Positions 15,990 through 30,700 of a stretch of DNA of 64,000 bases are shown piece by piece. Under the pieces are notes generated by a model, which was given only the letters and a program-made list of their open reading frames with translations, did no database searches and was not told where the DNA came from. The stretch covers positions 310,001-374,000 of the forward strand of contig NEEC01000023.1 of assembly GCA_002189035.1 (NCBI GenBank), given 5' to 3'. Source of the DNA: Utricularia gibba (Eukaryota; Streptophyta; Magnoliopsida; Lamiales; Lentibulariaceae). Made by a program: the position numbers and the translations under genes. Numbering within the stretch: the stretch's first letter is position 1; each line of letters opens with the position of its first letter.

Positions 15990-18120
15990 AGTCACGCTTC
16001 TCGAGTAGGTAAGTTTCTTCACTATATTTGGTATATTACTTTATTTGATTTAATTAAATAATATAATAATTTTATACTATTGATTTATAAAAAAAATCAA
16101 AATATTGTATTTTCATGAGTTTAATATAATTTTTCAATTTCTTAAAAAATAGTACATTGCTCGACGTCACCAATTATTTATGACATTTGACTAGTATATT
16201 TATATTCGAATTATTATTATACTCACAAATTAAATTATATAATTTTTATAATTCATGATATGTAGGTGTATTTCATTTTTATAATGCTTGATTTAAAAAA
16301 ACCCAAAAAATGATATTTATATTAATTAATTTATTATCATAAAAAGTTATATAATGTTAAGAAGTGGCAGGTGAGTGACCATGTATCGGGCCCACATTGT
16401 GATGGGCTTACCTTGCTCCAATGAAGCTGGGGTGGGCCTCCCTTCACATTTCCGGGACCCCACATGCCATGCATCCCAATCATATATTAAAATAATTATT
16501 ATATTAACATATACTTTTTATTAAATGATTCATTACTACTATTAATCTGAGGTTCGAATACTGCACGTGCATCAATACAGGAGTACGTGAACAAGTGATA
16601 CTCGACATCCGACACTCATAAAGTATTCAAAATTAATACCTTTCAATAGTAAAAATATTTATACTTTACAATTTAATAATAAAACATATCAAAATAAATG
16701 AATTCATAAGTTAGAAATTTAAAATTCATATATTTCTAAGAGTGTTGTTTATATCCCTGGATCATAATGTTATATTCTTAATATGCACATTTAAAATACA
16801 GCTGCATTTATAGCATCACTTTGAATATCCAAAAAATTTAAATCACCTTCTATATATTTTTTTTCAAATAATATGTAATTTTATATGAATATACACTAAA
16901 TTCCCAACAACTTTTGGAAGCACAGAATTTATTCTAAAAAAATGAATAAATAAATACATGCTCCAATTTCTTTGACATCAACAATAAAGAAGCAATAAAC
17001 CTTATGTATTATCCCATTTAAATTTGATAAAAAAAAAGTGATAAGAGCATGGATATCAGTGACAAATAAGATTAATATGAAACAAATAAAACCAATAATC
17101 CTTTGATAATTTCAGTTTGATCAATCATTAGATCAAAACCACGAAAAAATCAGAAACTTTTAAATAATTATACCTCAATCAGCAGAGATATGAAGAACAT
17201 GACATTAATTTCAATCTATTTAAAATGAACAAAAGAGAATAAAATTAGACTCATATGTTCTAACCTCAATATTAGTACTTTTTTAAAAAATAAATTCAGT
17301 TCTCTAACTATATAAGAACAACCTTATTTTAGGTGAAGTACAATTTTGAGTACAATGTATTTAGAGATCAATGCCTCAATTTTGAATTGTTTAAGAACTT
17401 CAAAGTTATCAAGTTTTATTTATGGTATCAAATATGATTCATCACTTCTATTTTTTTCTTTTTGTGAATATCATCTCAAAATATGTAATTATTTTTAAAT
17501 CCATAAATGAATTTGAAAACGTGGCTAGCCAGTTAACCTTACATACGGATATTGTTTTTTATCCGGCCTAGCATGTGATAATAACATCACTTTTATATTG
17601 TGTAAATATTAAAGTTTTTTGAACTTGTAAATGAATTATTTTAGCACTAAATTAAAAATTATTTTATAGTTAAATAACTTTTTGAATTATTCATGGTTGT
17701 CGTAGTATTATTTGAAATAATGATTATTTGTATATTCTCTCTCACATACTATGTTAAAAAAATTGTGTAGAGTAACTTTTATTACACAATGATGAGAGAA
17801 TGGTCAAATTTATAATATATCCAGGTTATCATATTCTTGTATTGGTTCTAGTTTTGTTTGGCATAGGTTATGTCATCTCTTTAAATTCTTTTTTGAGAAA
17901 TTTTTTTTTAAAATATGAATTGTTTATATTTGATAATAAAATTAGATGATATAATCAAGTGGAACGTAAAAGGCAAGTCCCAGGGTGGTAGGACATGAGT
18001 TACTACCACTGAGTTCTGTGCTAGAAAAATAATTTGAATGGGCAGGACAGCGAGGCAGCGCCATGCTCATCAGCGGGAAGACGACGACAATGAATGGCTC
18101 CGAGCCCAGCCATGCCCTCA
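15990..18120. other. AT-rich spacer, no gene recognised
   Basis: About 2.1 kb, very AT-rich apart from 16360-16470. Every frame is closed by frequent stops. I looked for terminal inverted repeats, tRNA-like T-arms and retroelement motifs and saw none that hold up. Upstream regulatory sequence for the EF-hand and B-box genes presumably lies at the two edges. Confidence 0.6.
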
Positions 18121-18182
18121 AATAATACTATAAATACAAACAAGGGTCCCAGAGACCATATTTTTAACATTTATTTGACTAT

Positions 18183-18282
18183 TATATAAATAAAAAAGTT
18201 AGCTGCCTACGCATTGCATTAACCATGTAATGGCTTGGGGCTCTATAAAGGAGGCTTCTTCCCGGCTCACTCCAAGGGAAGG
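18183..18282 (+). promoter_or_regulatory. B-box gene leader: TATA boxes and overlapping upstream AUGs
   Basis: TATATAAATA at 18183-18192 would place transcription start near 18215. That leader would then contain ATGTAA (18225-18230), a start codon directly followed by a stop, overlapping by one base an ATGG at 18230. The second ATG opens a 169-codon ORF that overlaps the whole B-box CDS in another frame. A second TATA-like CTATAAAG at 18243-18250 would start transcription almost at the B-box ATG and avoid both. Which is used is unknown. Confidence 0.4.
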
Positions 18283-18684
18283 ATGTCGAGGAACGGAGGA
18301 GGCGTCTGTGAGCTGTGTCCGCGGCGGGCGAGCGTATGCTGCGACTCCGACAAGGCGGGTCTCTGCTGGGCCTGCGACGAGAGAGTCCACGGCGCCAACT
18401 TCCTGGTCGCCAAGCACTACCGCACACTGCTCTGCCACCGCTGCCAGTCCCCCACGCCGTGGGTCGCCGCCGGGCCGAAGATTGGGCCGACCCTCTCGCT
18501 CTGTCATTCTTGCGCCGCCCTGGAGGAGAAGAATCACGGGTCCTCTTTCCCGGACGGCATCCTCGACCGCCACGACACAGACGAATCCACAGGGGAAGAC
18601 GGCGGCGACGATGCGTCGGAGGAAGATCAGGAGGAGGAGGAAGAGGAGAACCAGGTGGTGCCCTTTTCGGCCGGCGGGAAATGA
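18283..18684 (+). CDS. Single B-box zinc finger microprotein (BBX30/31/32-like)
   Basis: Intronless, GC-rich, 133 residues from MSRNGGGVCELCPRRASVCC. One B-box near residues 9-55 has the Cys/Asp/His ligands CELC, CDSD, CWACDERVH, NFLVAKH. No second B-box and no CCT domain. The C-terminal half is acidic (runs of E and D) and ends ENQVVPFSAGGK. Known relatives (miP1a/b, BBX30-32) are microproteins that pair with other BBX proteins in light and flowering control; some recruit TOPLESS through a C-terminal PF-type motif, and VVPFS here is only loosely similar. The ATG at 18283 was chosen because the B-box begins a few residues after it, as in relatives. Confidence 0.85.
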   Translation: MSRNGGGVCELCPRRASVCCDSDKAGLCWACDERVHGANFLVAKHYRTLLCHRCQSPTPWVAAGPKIGPTLSLCHSCAALEEKNHGSSFPDGILDRHDTDESTGEDGGDDASEEDQEEEEEENQVVPFSAGGK

Positions 18685-18749
18685 ATCGGAGGTATGTGGG
18701 TGTGGGTGTGGCCGTGGACATGTGCTTCGCGGGGACTGAACGTAGGTGT

Positions 18750-20304
18750 AAGTAGGGCTCACGGGGGCGGGGGATCTCCTCCTAATCTCCCTCCTGATAA
18801 AAAAAAAACAAAAAAAAAAAAACAGACAGAAGTGTCTGCCTTCCGTCCTGCTGGCCCCACCCCCACCTTGTTGCCTAGTCTGTTTCTATCATATACATAT
18901 TTAGTATGTTGACATTTTTGAAATAATCCTAAAAATGACAACCTGTATTTTTAATTTAGTTCAATCGAATATTAATTCCTACAATAGTACCCCAAAAGTA
19001 TGTGATCGGATGGATCTGACTAGATGACGAAATCCCCCGCAAAGAGAATAAATATTACCTTTGTGTACTGTGCCCACATTTTAGGGTAGCAAACTGATAA
19101 ATTACAATACTGTATTATTTTTTAAAAAAAAGGTTCAAAAATAGCCTTGCCATTTTATGAAAATATACCCAAAAAAGAAATGCAACATGAAAATGGGAAG
19201 ATGCTTAACCCTTGAGCTGAGGCTCAATAAAATATGGGCCCGTTGGTGGCGACTCATAGCGACCCATTTCAGATATGGGCCAGCAGCGATTGTGTCCGGG
19301 TCGGGTCGGGATCAGGTCACTGAGTGTCGGTGAAATTTCATGGAAATTTGATCATTTTGTTCGAAATTTTACTTTTGATATATTAAATTCGAAATGTTTT
19401 GCAAATGGGTACATTCATTCTCATGCGCTTGCAAGTGGGCAGATGAGTTATTGTGGCTACATGTGGCCGTACCACCATCCAGGGCAAACCAGGGGCTGCT
19501 GCAGACCGGGTTGAGAGTTTCCCGGGCTGACCCGACCTAGTTGGTAGGTGTACCCCAGGTGAACAGAAAAGCTGAGTAATTGTGGCTACTTGTGGGCCTG
19601 TGGCCGTACCACCTTCCAGGGCAACAGAGGCTGCTGCAGACCGGGTTTAGAGTTTCCCGGGCTGACCCGACCCAGTTAGTAGGTGTACCCCATGTGAATG
19701 GAAAAGGTGGCCGGGCCCACAGAGTGGTGATACACTTTGCCACAAATGACACAATTTTTAGTTGAAAATTGTGTCGGTGCCACTCAAAAGTCCTTAAAAT
19801 AATATTTAAAAAATGTGAAATGAAAATCCTAAAAACATGAAAATCCTTCATTTTCATGTTTTTTAAATTAATAATATTTTTTAATTATTAAATATAGATA
19901 TATATTATATTTAATTTAATCAACAAAAAAAGCTGTAGCATTTACCCATGAAACCGCCTCAAATTGCGGCCTCGTCGAAAAGGTTGGGGGGATGGGCCCC
20001 AGGACCATTGAAACGCGGCATGGGTGGGCCCCTCTCCTCTGACTGCAACGGGACGATTGAATCAATCTGTTACTGTTTCTTGCTGCTTCATCATCTCTTG
20101 CGCGTGATGCGTATCCTTCACCATGCATTCTGCTGCCTAGCCACTCGGTCGGTGCTTTCCTCGTTTTGGTTGATCGCTTTATTCGCTCTGGTTCCATTCG
20201 ATCTAGCAGCAGGTGACTGAGGGACCGACGGAGGTCTTCGATTGAAGGAAATGGTGGCGGCGGAAGTGCGACTCTGATGTTGTAGATCCATCCATTGACG
20301 CTGG
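18750..20304. other. Spacer holding a diverged tandem duplication
   Basis: No gene recognised between the B-box stop and the GAUT-like start. 18800-18830 is an A-rich tract that could hold the B-box polyadenylation region. 19441-19705 is a two-copy repeat (separate entry). The 19930-20304 part is GC-richer and is probably promoter and leader of the GAUT-like gene. Confidence 0.5.
19441..19705. repeat. Two-copy tandem duplication, about 130 bp per unit, diverged
   Basis: Unit 1 is 19441-19569 and unit 2 is 19570-19705. Both contain, in the same order, TTGTGGCTAC or TAATTGTGGCTAC, GGCCGTACCACC, CTGCTGCAGACCGGG, GAGTTTCCCGGGCTGACC and TAGGTGTACCCCA. Unit 2 carries about nine extra bases near 19590-19600 and several substitutions. 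The units are much GC-richer than the surrounding DNA. No ORF in them is convincing, and I do not recognise the source element. Confidence 0.85.
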
Positions 20305-22831
20305 ATGGAGTGGAAGAGTTCGTCCGTCAGGCAGGTTTCTCGCCGGGCGGTGAGGTTGCTGGTCGGGCTGATTTTGCCGATTGCCTTCATACGTTCAGCG
20401 TTTCTGGTTCTTGATTCCGCCGCCCCTAGTAATTTTCGATTGCTTTTCCCTCTTTTTCGGCCCGTTCTATCCTTCGTCTTTTTCGTTATGCAAATTTGTG
20501 ATAGACTTTGGGATAAAAGTGTAAATTCAGTTGTCGGATCTGCAGGATGTTTGTCATGGAGGTTTTTTGGCGGGAGCGATACTGCCGAGGTACGTAAATG
20601 TCTATCCCCTGTTTTTTTTTTTTTCAACTCTAAAAAATGTACTTCATTCATAGGGTATAATCAATGCTTCATCAGGAGGGTTATTTAATTTTTCGAATTC
20701 ACGTGCAGTTCCCGTTTCAGAAATGTATTTTTCAATCAACAACTAGCTGGCTTTGGTTGTCTAGTACAAATCATGATCAGTGATTTTCTTTTAACCCGTA
20801 CGATACGTTTGGTTGCTCGTGATTGGAGGAGTAGAGAGTATGGTCTCTTAGCTGTCGGAACTAGTGACCGGAACTATGATTAGCAAGTTGCTCTTTTTTA
20901 ATTATGAGTAGTGACTCGAACTAGTGGTCTAGAACGGTGAAGGGAACTTAAAATAATTTTCGAACAGATAACGTGTATTTTCTTTTGTACAAATGATTAA
21001 TAATCGTCACTACTGAAAGTTCCATAGAAGTGTACTGCATGAAAGTTATGTTTCGTTAAATAATCTTGATTCAGTAATCATGCGTAGGCTGTGAATACAG
21101 TTTTTTTTAGGTGAAGGGGACATTAAGTGATATCAATTGCAGCTTGTGTTTTCTTCTTTAATGATGGGTTTCCAGTGCGTACAACGTTGGTTTCTCTCTG
21201 GAATGATTATTTTCATTGCAATTTTCTTCTCCTACATTAATGTCTATACAGGCCAGAGGAGAGCTAACAAGGACCTTCCTAGAGGCAATCAACATCAATG
21301 ATGTTGGGGATGGGAGTGGAGTGGATACACCAAAGAGTCCACACTCGGTAGCTGAAAATTTCAGGGATCTTGTTCATGATATGATGTTGAACGGACAAGA
21401 CACTGAGTACCTTGCTTTTAGGACAAGGGCTATGGTAAATTATTTCCCAGTTTGCACTGCAAAAAGTTTCGTGGAAGTTGTGAATGAAGGGGTTGGTTTG
21501 TTGATTTGTTTCAATTGTTACTAGATTTCGGGGATGGAGCACAGGGTGAAGAAGGCCAGGTGGCAAGAATATTTCAGTTGGCATGTAGCCACTCGTCGGA
21601 TACCTAATAGTCTTCATTGCCTAACCTTGAAGTTGGCTGAAGAATACGCAACAAATAGTGAAGCGCGAAGGGAGTTGTTTCCTCCGGAGTACATATATCG
21701 CTTGACTAACCATTCTTTTCATCACGTGGTTCTCTTAACTGACAATGTCCTGGCTGCTTCTGTGGTCATTTCTACTGCTGCGCATGCTTCAATGCGCCCT
21801 GAAAAGTTGGTGTTCCATGTTGTTACTGATAAGAAATCATATGCGTCTATGCATGCGTGGTTTGTACTTAATGCAATCCCTTCTGTGGTTGTTGAAGTCA
21901 AGGGGTTGCATCAGTATGACTGGCCTCAGGAGATGAACATGCTTATCAAGGAGATGCTAGAAATCCAGCATCAATTATGGAAACAAAATTACCGAGCTCT
22001 GAGGATCATGGAGAACTTATCTTTGGAAGAAAATGATCCTTGTCTCAGTCTTCTTAGTCCGAGCGCCACCTCGCTTTTAAACCATCTCCGGATGTATCTG
22101 CCTGAGGTAATTCACTTATAATTTTGCATCTCAGCAAGTGAATGAGGTGAAGAATAACATGGCTTTGTCTATTTATTCGTTGAATCACCAGCTTTTTCCC
22201 GAACTGGATCAAGTTGTGCTACTGGACGATGATGTGATTGTTCAACATGACTTGTCGTCTTTGTGGGAATTGGACCTCGAAGACAATGTTTTGGGGGCTG
22301 TCTTTGACTCAAATGGTGAAAAATACGGAGATTACTTCAATTTTTCTGACCCGATTATTTCAGCCAATGTTGATCCAGATGGCTGTAGATGGCTCTTTGG
22401 AGTAAACGTTATCGACCTGGAAAGATGGAGGAAAACAGACATAACTCCTTCATACCATCAGTGGCTCAAACGAGTGAGTATATCATAGTATAAGGTTCAT
22501 CCAAGAAACTAAAGCTCGTCTGATCAATATTGCGCAGAATCTAAATGCAGGTTTTATGCAATGGAGTTCGCCAGGGGTACTTCCACCAGCACTGCTTGCA
22601 TTCCAAAATCACGTGCAACCCCTTGAACCTTCATGGCAATTTTCAGGTCTGGGGTACAAAAACCCAAAACTAGAAAACCATAAGCTAGAAGGTGCAGCCA
22701 TTTTACATTTCAGCGGACCTGCAAAGCCATGGCTTGACGTGGCTCCAACAGAGGTACGAAGCTTATGGTATAAAAACGTAAATTCTTCGAATTATCACAT
22801 CATGAGATGTGGGGTGCGCATGGAATTATAG
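20305..22831 (+). CDS. Galacturonosyltransferase-like glycosyltransferase, GAUT15-like (GT8)
   Basis: Golgi GT8-family enzyme of the GAUT group, members of which transfer galacturonic acid in pectin synthesis. Exons: 20305-20428, 20546-20589, 21252-21434, 21525-22106, 22192-22473, 22538-22831; 1509 nt, 502 residues. Short cytosolic tail, then a signal anchor near residues 16-40 ([20 protein letters not shown]). GT8 motifs: [33 protein letters not shown] with the D-x-D metal site, [14 protein letters not shown], and [10 protein letters not shown] (H-x-x-G-x-x-K-P-W). [11 protein letters not shown] and the stem sequence are closest to Arabidopsis GAUT15 from memory; that protein is somewhat longer (about 540). 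The first intron (117 nt) is in frame without stops, so retention would lengthen the stem by 39 residues. Donor specificity is inferred from family. Confidence 0.9.
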
Positions 22832-23205
22832 ACACGCATAGAATACGTGTCTTTGCATGTGTATGCACAATAAGTTGGAGGATTAACTAGAAAAAATAAA
22901 AGACACCTATTCTCTGGGGAGAGGGAAGAAGGTTTAGCCTTCAGTCTCTTCCCGGAGTAACGAATTGCCTGACTGGAAGCTTGTTAGGTGGCATCCGGAT
23001 TCAGAACCAGTGCTGCATGAATTTTTGTGCCACAGCTGTATAATTGTTGATAGTTGATACATGTGTTCTTAGTGATGGCTTACCAATTTGTTGGATTGTT
23101 CAAAAATGGCGTTTTCTACGCATTCCTTGTCTTGATAATGAGTAGTTTTATTCCATACCATGAATCATCTTCCATTCCTTAGCTGCAACTTCGAAACGAT
23201 CCATA
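22832..23205. other. Short convergent spacer, GAUT-like / MADS
   Basis: 374 bp between two convergent stop codons; 3' UTRs of both genes are expected here. Nothing else seen. Confidence 0.5.
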
Positions 23206-24381
23206 TCAGCCGTCATCGGCGTTCCCAGGATACGCCAAACTGGGAACATCATACAGTAGCTGAACAGGTAGCTGGCCATGGCGAGAGTAATCGCGGTTGG
23301 GTTCCATGTTGTTCATCGAGATGAAGCTTCGTATTCCTTCTAGATCGTGCTGCGCTCCGGCTATCTGCATCCAAAACCTGCCTTTACTCCTGTGCTCCAG
23401 CTACCCATCTACAAAGTGCCTTGTAAGTAACCGTTTCTTATGAGAAAATGGCGGACCTTTGCTCTGAGAAACATGTTGGCATCCTGCAGCTCCTGTTCCT
23501 ACCAAACCAAGCTCTTTTCTCGTAGAAAGAAAGCACCGGAGGTGGAGAGCTCAAACTGACTACGTGTATGTATTCATACAGGAAGATGACACCTACCCTT
23601 TTTTGCATTAGCTCTATCTCTGCAGACAGCACCTCATTCTGTGGGAGACGCACATCAGTGTCTTTTTTTTTAGGGACAGATTTCACCAGGTTTGCTTCCA
23701 CACTTACCCTCTTGGATCGGATCTTGGCGATGGCTTTTTCGATTTTTGCTTCCATGCTCTTGAGTTCCTTCAACGACCGGCTCCCCACTCTCCCAAGAAG
23801 CTTCCTGGCACAGGAGCCATTGAGTGGAAACAAACAGGAAGTAGAAGGAAAGAGCAGAGGAGCCGCACCTGTTCTCAAACTGTATATCCCGGATCTGATT
23901 CCGGAGCTTGCTGGCCTCTTGCAGGTAAAACTGATGATATGATATGAAACCATTCAAGTCCTCATTTGGATCAACAAGAACAGCATTATGGGTGTAACCT
24001 GAGTTTTCGCTTCTTCTGAGGTGATCACAACACTTGAAGTACTACCAGATGCTGCTTTCTTGTATCTTTCAATGGTTTCCCTGACGCTGCAGCCGTTCTC
24101 CAACTTTATAGTTCACCTCAAGGAACGAGATAGGGAAGCACATGTGCTCACCTGCTGCTCGCATATTCATAGAGCTTTCCCTTGCTGGAGAAGACGATGA
24201 GGGACACCTCGGCCTCGCACAGAACGGAGAGCTCGTAGGCCTTCTTAAGGAGCCCGGTTCGACGTTTGCAGAAGGTAACTTGGCGGCTTGTTGCGTTCTC
24301 TATCCTCTTGATCTCAACCTTCCCTCTACCATTTCTTCTGTGGCAGTTAGAGCTCTCAGCTTCTTGATTGCGGGGCGCCAT
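23206..24381 (-). CDS. MIKC-type MADS-box transcription factor, AGAMOUS clade, compact
   Basis: Seven coding exons: 24381-24152, 24086-23999, 23930-23869, 23804-23708, 23638-23597, 23492-23457, 23364-23206; 714 nt, 237 residues. A short N-terminal extension ([17 protein letters not shown]) precedes the MADS domain [20 protein letters not shown], a feature of AGAMOUS-clade proteins. I domain [14 protein letters not shown] domain [20 protein letters not shown] then [18 protein letters not shown]. Exon sizes 62 and 42 nt match the MIKC pattern. The MADS domain departs from usual C-class sequence in a few places ([15 protein letters not shown]) and I do not see the C-terminal AG motifs. All coding introns are 64-104 nt. 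A splice acceptor sits 9 nt before the ATG, so a 5' UTR intron is likely, as in AG genes. C- or D-class identity is not settled. Confidence 0.85.
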
Positions 24382-24690
24382 AGATGGAAGCTGCACAAAC
24401 AAAACCACATTCACAGGGCTGCTTATGATCAAAATGATCAGCTGATTTCAGTAGAACAAGATGAACACAACCAAGGTTTGTTACTGCGTTTAGGCAGGGA
24501 AGTCGTTGGAGATGGACCTCAACTGCTTTCAGGAGCCAGCATTTATAGTCACAACGAAGAACCTCAACCACGCTCCATCATGCAGACATGAAGGCAATGC
24601 AATGCAACAGTAGCGTGATGAGAAACGAGAGTGTGTTGAAATGATGGAATCATCCATCACTCTCCTGTTACTGGGCTCATTTATAGCAAC
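24382..24690 (-). promoter_or_regulatory. MADS gene leader with likely 5' UTR intron and TATA box
   Basis: On the minus strand a TTTTGTTTGTGCAG acceptor ends just before CTTCCATCT and the ATG at 24381. Upstream, GCTATAAATGAG near 24675-24686 is a plausible TATA box. The leader would then hold one intron immediately before the start codon. Confidence 0.45.
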
Positions 24691-25111
24691 AAATTTGACC
24701 AAGAAAGCAGCTCCCCATTCATCACCCTTCTCCAAACTGCAACTCATCTCATCTTTCAAGTCATGAAAAAAGGGAGCAAATTTCTAACTCTCCATCACAT
24801 CAGCAGTGCCGCCCCATTGCCCTTCTATTCAACATGGAATTGGGCTCCGCCCATGTGAGTTACCTGGTGATAAAATGAGAACGTTTCTGGGCTGCATAGT
24901 TGGGCTAGGCCCAATATGTTATTGTAATATATCCATAACAGGATAAGACAAGGAAAAATCCTGATTGGCTGGCCCGCCTCCCTAGATCACCACTGAAATA
25001 TCGGATATACCCTTATCGTGATCTTGTGTCATCTACGAAGCGTTGGGGTGTTGTAGTCAATTCACTATGACAAGCAAAATTTCCTTCCGCTTCTCTCTTT
25101 CTTCTCGCCCG

Positions 25112-25118
25112 TATAAAT
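25112..25118 (+). promoter_or_regulatory. TATA box of the citrate synthase gene
   Basis: TATAAAT about 88 bp before the ATG at 25200, preceded by a CT-rich tract typical of plant core promoters. Predicted transcription start is near 25145. Confidence 0.5.
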
Positions 25119-25199
25119 TGGCCAGAAGAAGACACTGACACGCAGACGCAACGCCTCGAGGTTAGGTTCCTTACACGTATTGGAGGAGGATTAAGGGAG

Positions 25200-28336
<3,137 letters not shown>

Positions 28337-29485
28337 TCTTTGGAACCATTTCCTTGAGAACTTGGAGGAAACAAGAATCAGATGAGTGCCGCCATGACTG
28401 GTTTTTCTCCTTTCTTGTGTTGCTCTACCGCTACACAGATCCTTTGTATTTCCCCAAGCTACAAATAATAAGATTGTTGATATAAAGAAATTTAATAACA
28501 ATAAGTTAGTTTATTTTTCTGAAAAATTAAGGTAATGTGATCCTATTTGGTATAAAGGTTAAAATAGTAATGTGATATAAAGAAATTAAAATAACAATGG
28601 GTTTCTTTTGTTTCATTGCAAGATTTAAATATATTAGAAAAATATTTTAATAAACATATGTTGATGAGGTTAAAAATAATAAAAAAAGATGTTTTACATT
28701 TTATTTCTTTTAAAATATAATTAATTATCTATTTTCTTAATATAAAAGGAGTGAATCATGCGCATTTTCCCATTTGGGCAAATATCAGAACAAGGAGCCA
28801 AATATTTCAAATCAAATTTCATCCTATTTAGAAAATACGAGTTTTTTAAATAGTTATTTATATTTTTCATCCTATTTCATTTACTATTAATATATAGTAG
28901 TACGGTATCTCATATTGTTTATAAATGAAGATGAAGCTTGATTAAGTATAATGACCATTCTAATCTTATAATAGACATTTTTATCCGTAAAACTATGACA
29001 TTTGAGTACCAAGACAAATTATATATATATATATATATATATTGTAGATTTCGTGGAAAATACACCAAGAGTGTGGAATTTGTGCGATGTCCGGACATGA
29101 AACATTGAGCCGCCTGTGGGGCTGCGATTTGACGGTTGCAGGTTCGTGGTATCTTCGTCCCCAAGAGGCAAGAGTGATGATCATCATAGCTTCGGAACTG
29201 ACTGTTCAAATGAGGGAAGCACGAAGAGTGTGGGTATTCGCTAGCCATAAAGAGTTGCCCCTCTTCTCTGACGAACGTATAGATTTGTGCTGGACTTTGG
29301 AATACTTTCTTTCTGCTGTCAATGGCATTAATCTGCTAGTTGGACGCCTTTTTGGATTCTATCTCCGTTTTAGGCCTGGGATTTGCTGGCCTCGAAGCCA
29401 AAATAGAGGAGTTGCGTATTCCTGTTGATGCACGCCACCTGTTCGAAGAAAGTCGTGTAGGTGTACTGCATTTCGAACAATTGAG
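28337..29485. other. AT-rich spacer, microsatellite and heat shock factor leader
   Basis: 28490-28920 is AT-rich with no gene. The (TA)n microsatellite at 29020-29042 is listed separately. 29080-29485 has normal base composition and is probably the 5' leader of the heat shock factor; it contains an upstream ORF of 113 codons starting at 29087, which I do not think is a protein gene. Confidence 0.5.
29020..29042. repeat. (TA)n microsatellite
   Basis: About eleven uninterrupted TA repeats. Likely length-polymorphic. Confidence 0.95.
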
Positions 29486-30700
29486 ATGGATAGTTCAACT
29501 GGTTGTTGTGGTTCACCTGCGCCATTTCTCCTGAAGACTTATGAGATGGTTGATGACCCTTTGACTAGTTGTATTGTTTCTTGGAGCGATACCGGGTGCA
29601 GTTTCGTTGTTTGGAATTCTCCTGAGTTTTGTAGAGATTTGCTGCCTAAGTACTTCAAGCACAAAAATTTCTCAAGTTTTGTAAGGCAGCTTAATACATA
29701 TGTAAGTCTTTTATCTGTCACTGTTTCTTTTCAGATGATCGCTTGTATTGATTGGTGGGATAATAGGGATTTTTTCTTCTGGTGAGTGCTGATCCTTCTT
29801 TTCTTTATCTATTTTCAGGGATTTAGAAAAGTTGATCCTGAAAGATGGGAGTTTGCAAACAGGTACTTCATCAAAGGAAAAACTGATCTTCTTACGAACA
29901 TTTGTAGGCGAAAGCCGGTGCATGACCATTTTGGAAGTAGAGGGAATTCGGTTGTAGTTACTGTTTCAGAGAGAGAGGAGCTTGAAGAAGAGATTGGAAG
30001 ATTAAAACAAGAGAAGCGTTCACTTGAGTCAGCTGTTGAAAAATACAAGTACGAGAATGAAAGATACCGAAACCAGATCAGATTGCTGGGGCAGATGCTG
30101 ATTAATGTTGGTGGAGAGCAGCCCCTAATGATGGCTTCCTTGACCAAGTTCTTAGAGAAACCATGGTATGTAGAGCAGCCTCAAGGTCTCAAGGGAAAGA
30201 GAAGGATGTTGGCTTACAACGAGGTGAATCCCGGGCTGAGCCCAAGCCTTATGTTGCAAGATAATACTAGTTTCTCGTCTGGTCCATCGTGCATCATACA
30301 GGCTGTCGAGAAGTTGGATTCATCATTGACCCCTTGGGAGAGTTTTGGACATGGTATCAACCACACACCCTCTCAAATTGTGAAAGATCTGACCTCAGCT
30401 TCAGCTGCTAGCTATGAAGAACTGGCTACAGAAATGGCAGCACTATCTGCAGATTCGAACTCAAACGTCAGCCAGGGTACTTTTCTGAATATCGCCGCAT
30501 CTTCCAGACATGCTGACAGCCCTAGGATCTCTTCCAAATTTGGTGACCCTGGGCATAAACTCTGCGAAGTCAGTGTAAAGGAGATGAAGGATGGTGAAGA
30601 TGGGAGGAGCATTCCCCCGTTACCGGCAGGAACAAATGATGTTTTCTGGGAACAGTTCTTGATTGAGGCACCAGTATCATCTATCACACAAGAAGTGTAG
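29486..30700 (+). CDS. Heat shock transcription factor class A, A4-like
   Basis: Binds heat shock elements and activates stress genes. Two exons, 29486-29701 and 29819-30700, the intron interrupting the DNA-binding domain after RQLNTY at the position conserved in plant HSFs; 365 residues. DNA-binding domain near residues 10-105: [34 protein letters not shown], ending CRRKPVHDH. The oligomerisation region follows as a heptad coiled coil ([20 protein letters not shown] onward) with the class A insertion. Near the C-terminus [13 protein letters not shown] is an AHA-type activation motif of the form seen in HsfA4. A4 identity is inferred from PVHDH and FWEQFL; HsfA5 is the nearest alternative. 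Intact. Confidence 0.9.

Noticed and set aside
16541-16570. GGTTCGAATAC resembling a tRNA T-arm
   Set aside because: No paired T-stem, anticodon arm or acceptor stem around it.
18182-18762. Long ORFs on both strands over the B-box gene
   Set aside because: Shadows of a GC-rich coding sequence, where stop codons are rare in all frames. Only the frame with B-box ligands is real.
29087-29428. 113-codon ORF upstream of the heat shock factor
   Set aside because: No family resemblance, and it lies where the 5' leader is expected. More likely an upstream ORF than a gene.
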